DNA of 8,023 nucleotides, taken from contig CABMIA010000127.1 in NCBI GenBank assembly GCA_902386085.1, positions 1-8,023 on the forward strand, in the 5' to 3' direction. A program made the translations under genes and the position numbers. The DNA is from an uncultured archaeon (GTDB lineage Archaea > Halobacteriota > Methanosarcinia > Methanosarcinales > Methanoperedenaceae). Numbering within the stretch: the first letter of the stretch is position 1; the number at the start of each line of letters is the position of its first letter. Shown piece by piece: positions 6,091 to 8,023 of the stretch. The notes beneath the pieces were generated by a model. The model was not told the DNA's origin. It worked only from the letters and a program-made list of their open reading frames with translations, and ran no database searches.

Positions 6091-6182
6091 AAATAATCTA
6101 TATTTATGGCTGTTCTGTGCTTAAATCTACCTTTTATTTTAACGGAAGGGAATTGATAATGAAAAGAATTAGGAGGCACTAA

Positions 6183-6192
6183 CTATTTATTT
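6183..6192 (+). promoter_or_regulatory. TATA-like box for the two-gene operon at 6214-7559
   Basis: CTATTTATTT is centred about 26 nt before the ATG at 6214, with no Shine-Dalgarno at a usable distance. It suggests a leaderless transcript carrying both genes. Confidence 0.42.
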
Positions 6193-6213
6193 TTCGGCCG
6201 CGAATTACCATCC

Positions 6214-7023
6214 ATGCAAAAGCAGCTTTCCAAAGAGGAATTTGAAGAAGAATACACGCTATGGATAAAATCCGCTTCAAAGGACATCGCTTTTGTATTG
6301 AACCAGCTAAAGCCTCATGAGATAAAAAGAATAATCACCCTTAGCGAGCAGTATCTTGGGCGGCCCGAATCCGTGTTCGGGAGAGAGGGGCTTGAGTCTA
6401 TGCAAAAACTTGCGCCCGGGAATATCCTGCTGCTCTCGACCGATGCAGTGGTTTTCTCACAGAGCATCTTTGTCCCGGTGCCGTATATTTTCGATTATGC
6501 GGTCGCGATGAGCAGGCGGTACTACATAGGTTCATGGTATTCGATAATAACCTTCAACACGATGTACCTGAAGGAAGCAAGCGAAACGATGCTGCGATAC
6601 ACGCTTGAACATGAACTGCTCCAGAAAGAGATATACGAAGAAAACCTGAGAAAAGAAGCAAGGAAATTCACTCCTGAAGAAAAGCGAAAGATCAGCGATG
6701 AGACGCTAAACAGTGCGATTGAAAGGAGCGGCATAACAAAGGAAGAACTTGAAAAAGAAAAAAAACTCATGCAGAAGATCTCTTACATTTCCCCGCTAAT
6801 CCCGAAACCTTTTGCAGAGACCGCCCTTTACTGGTATCTTGAAAAAAACCTTGAAGAATTCAGCCATCTCAGGGAAGAGAGCAGGACAGAAAAGGAAGAT
6901 GAGTTCGGGAAGAAATTGAATTCCGACTTCAAGGGGTGGATCGACTTTTCCGTTAATGTGTATAAGACGTTCCTCACAGATGTAAAAAAAGAAATGAACT
7001 ACACGGATTACGGCTACGCATGA
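6214..7023 (+). CDS. Protein of unknown function, coupled to a metallophosphoesterase
   Basis: I do not recognise this 269-residue protein. It has no signal peptide or convincing membrane helix; the stretch at 70-115 (ILLLSTDAVVFSQSIFVPVP, then FDYAVAMSRRYYIGSWYSIITF) is apolar and aromatic and may be a buried core. A helix at about 125-150 carries TLEHELLQKEIYEE with E132, H133, E134, E139 and E142. This looks like a possible metal-ligand cluster, but it is not an HExxH zinc motif. Residues 139-190 are very rich in Lys and Glu (likely long helices or coiled coil), and the C terminus is aromatic (MNYTDYGYA). Its TGA overlaps the ATG of the phosphoesterase gene in an ATGA, so the two are translationally coupled and probably work in one process. 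Confidence 0.75.
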   Translation: MQKQLSKEEFEEEYTLWIKSASKDIAFVLNQLKPHEIKRIITLSEQYLGRPESVFGREGLESMQKLAPGNILLLSTDAVVFSQSIFVPVPYIFDYAVAMSRRYYIGSWYSIITFNTMYLKEASETMLRYTLEHELLQKEIYEENLRKEARKFTPEEKRKISDETLNSAIERSGITKEELEKEKKLMQKISYISPLIPKPFAETALYWYLEKNLEEFSHLREESRTEKEDEFGKKLNSDFKGWIDFSVNVYKTFLTDVKKEMNYTDYGYA

Positions 7024-7559
7024 AGATAATAGCAATTGCGGACACGCATATAAAGGATACTCCTATCGAAAAGAGCCTCCCGCATGTTCTGATGGCATTA
7101 CTCAAGACGGCTGACCTGGTGATTCATGCCGGTGATTTTGTATCAGAAGGCGTTTATGATGAACTTTCAGCTATGTGCCGCATCGAGGCGGTGCACGGGA
7201 ACATGGATGAACAGGCGCTGAAAAATCTGCTGCCTGAGAGGAAGGTCATAAATGTCGAAGGCATAAGAATCGGGATTATCCATGAAGCCGCCCTTTCGAT
7301 TCATGATAACACGGGAGCGTTTTACATGGCAAAAGAAATGGGTGTTGATGTTCTTGTTTTCGGGCACATACATCGTCCGGTGATCGAAAAGTCCGATGTG
7401 CTCCTTGTCTGTCCCGGCAGCCCCACAGCGCCGAGATTATCAGAGCCTGGCGCCGTTTTGTTGGTGATCGAAGGCGGCAGCGTGTCGGGAAGGATTATCA
7501 CATTTGAGGGAGCGGCATGCAGCGCGCTTGATGCCGCGAGATCGTTTCTTAAAAATTAG
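7020..7559 (+). CDS. YfcE/MJ0936-type calcineurin-like metallophosphoesterase
   Basis: This 179-residue protein has the usual length for the YfcE/MJ0936 group, two-metal phosphodiesterases active on small model substrates and of uncertain natural role. The motifs appear in order: D8-x-H10 (IADTH), G38-D39 (HAGD), G60-N61 (VHGNMD), H88 (IIHEA), and G115-H116-x-H118 (FGHIHRP), followed by CPGSPTAPR, the family's typical end motif. H88 is followed by E-A where most relatives have Gly-His. The conserved metal ligands therefore seem complete, with an altered pocket next to one of them. The start overlaps the stop of the preceding unknown gene (ATGA). It is cytoplasmic. The natural substrate could be a nucleotide or another phosphodiester; the sequence does not say. 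Confidence 0.92.
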   Translation: MKIIAIADTHIKDTPIEKSLPHVLMALLKTADLVIHAGDFVSEGVYDELSAMCRIEAVHGNMDEQALKNLLPERKVINVEGIRIGIIHEAALSIHDNTGAFYMAKEMGVDVLVFGHIHRPVIEKSDVLLVCPGSPTAPRLSEPGAVLLVIEGGSVSGRIITFEGAACSALDAARSFLKN

Positions 7560-7580
7560 GTAATTTCTTATAGGTTAACA

Positions 7581-7588
7581 TTTAAATA
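7581..7588 (+). promoter_or_regulatory. TATA-like box for the KaiC-type gene
   Basis: TTTAAATA lies in a very AT-rich stretch after the phosphoesterase gene. A start about 26 nt downstream (near 7611) would give a leader of roughly 40 nt that includes the Shine-Dalgarno GGAG at 7640-7643. Confidence 0.42.
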
Positions 7589-7652
7589 GTAAATAAAATT
7601 AATAAGTATGACAAAATAAGGTGCAGGAGCTATCAAACAGGAGATGGAGCCA

Positions 7653-8023
7653 ATGACAAAAGTAATAAATGAAGGGGGATCGCTCCCCGAACTCCAGAAG
7701 TGCCAGACAGGAATTCGCGGACTGGATGAAATTACGTACGGCGGATTGCCCAAAGGGAGACCGACACTTGTTTGCGGCAGCGCGGGATGCGGAAAGACCC
7801 TGCTTGCCCTGGAATTTATCGTGAGAGGCGCAACCCAGTTTAATGAACCCGGTGTCTTCATGTCTTTTGAGGAAACGGGTGAAGAACTTACAAAGAATGT
7901 GGCTTCGCTGGGTTTTGACCTGGATAAGCTTTCAGCAGGCAAGGAAATCCTTCTTGACCATGTTCACATCGACCGAAGCGATATCGAAGAAACGGGTGAA
8001 TACGACCTTGAAGGGCTGTTCAT
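7653..8023 (+). CDS. KaiC-type RecA-fold ATPase (3' partial)
   Basis: KaiC proteins are RecA-fold ATPases that form hexameric rings; in cyanobacteria they are the clock core, while archaeal homologues seem to act in signalling. The 123 visible residues begin with TGIRGLDEITYGGLPKGRPTLV, then Walker A GSAGCGKT at 42-49 and FMSFEET at 69-75, where E73/E74 are the catalytic glutamate pair. The segment HIDRSDIEETGEYDLEGLF at 105-123 matches the CI domain of two-domain KaiC proteins, so the full protein probably has a second ATPase domain beyond the window; that is inference. I prefer the ATG at 7653, with GGAG 9 nt upstream, over the in-frame ATG at 7644, which abuts that GGAG. No kaiA or kaiB is visible. 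Confidence 0.9.
   Translation, partial: MTKVINEGGSLPELQKCQTGIRGLDEITYGGLPKGRPTLVCGSAGCGKTLLALEFIVRGATQFNEPGVFMSFEETGEELTKNVASLGFDLDKLSAGKEILLDHVHIDRSDIEETGEYDLEGLF

Noticed and set aside
7568..7942. 124-codon minus-strand frame at the right end
   Set aside because: It is antisense to the conserved Walker A region of the KaiC-type gene and is low in complexity (rich in Ser and Pro).
1..8023. Search for CRISPR arrays, tRNA or rRNA genes, insertion sequences and prophage genes
   Set aside because: No regularly spaced repeats, clover-leaf sequences, transposase motifs or terminal inverted repeats were seen, and the gaps between genes are too short to hide most of these.

Overview
The window looks like an ordinary chromosomal stretch of a euryarchaeon, most likely a Methanosarcinales relative (a methanogen or an ANME-2/Methanoperedens-type organism). 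The reasons are a ThiI of the archaeal layout (CxxC, no rhodanese domain), a HARP-type protein-only RNase P, an FrhB-family F420-linked iron-sulfur flavoprotein, a DUF5350-like small basic protein, a possible archaeosortase tail, and AT-rich TATA-like boxes about 25 nt ahead of several start codons with no Shine-Dalgarno, which implies leaderless transcripts. The lineage is inferred from gene content; no rRNA or tRNA is present to settle it.

Left part (1-2803): a 5'-truncated thiI on the + strand converges on a minus-strand cluster of three genes. In transcription order these are a HARP-type RNase P, a small three-helix membrane protein starting 2 nt after the HARP stop codon, and an exported, membrane-anchored thioredoxin-like protein with its own likely promoter. 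A 104-bp intergenic region separates HARP from the divergent next block.

Middle part (2804-5501, all +): a YHS / two-[4Fe-4S] / FrhB fusion protein, a 58-residue very basic protein ending in a strong hairpin terminator, an integral-membrane PAP2 phosphatase with an extra C-terminal membrane region, and a 97-residue soluble protein of unknown function behind a clear TATA box.

Right part (5502-8023): a low-GC minus-strand antitoxin-toxin pair of RelBE/ParDE type (TTG start, 8-nt overlap) lies between + strand genes. It is followed by a 269-residue unknown protein translationally coupled (ATGA overlap) to a YfcE/MJ0936-type metallophosphoesterase. A KaiC-type ATPase begins at 7653 and runs off the window.

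The genes do not form one pathway. They cover tRNA modification and processing (ThiI, HARP), redox (thioredoxin-like, FrhB-like), membrane lipid phosphate chemistry (PAP2), a toxin-antitoxin module and signalling (metallophosphoesterase, KaiC). I found no CRISPR array, insertion sequence, tRNA or rRNA, and no gene-free stretch longer than about 140 bases. I did not find a clearly new multi-gene system. The best leads are the YHS-FrhB fusion, the unknown gene coupled to the phosphoesterase, the tailed thioredoxin and the HARP/membrane-protein pair.
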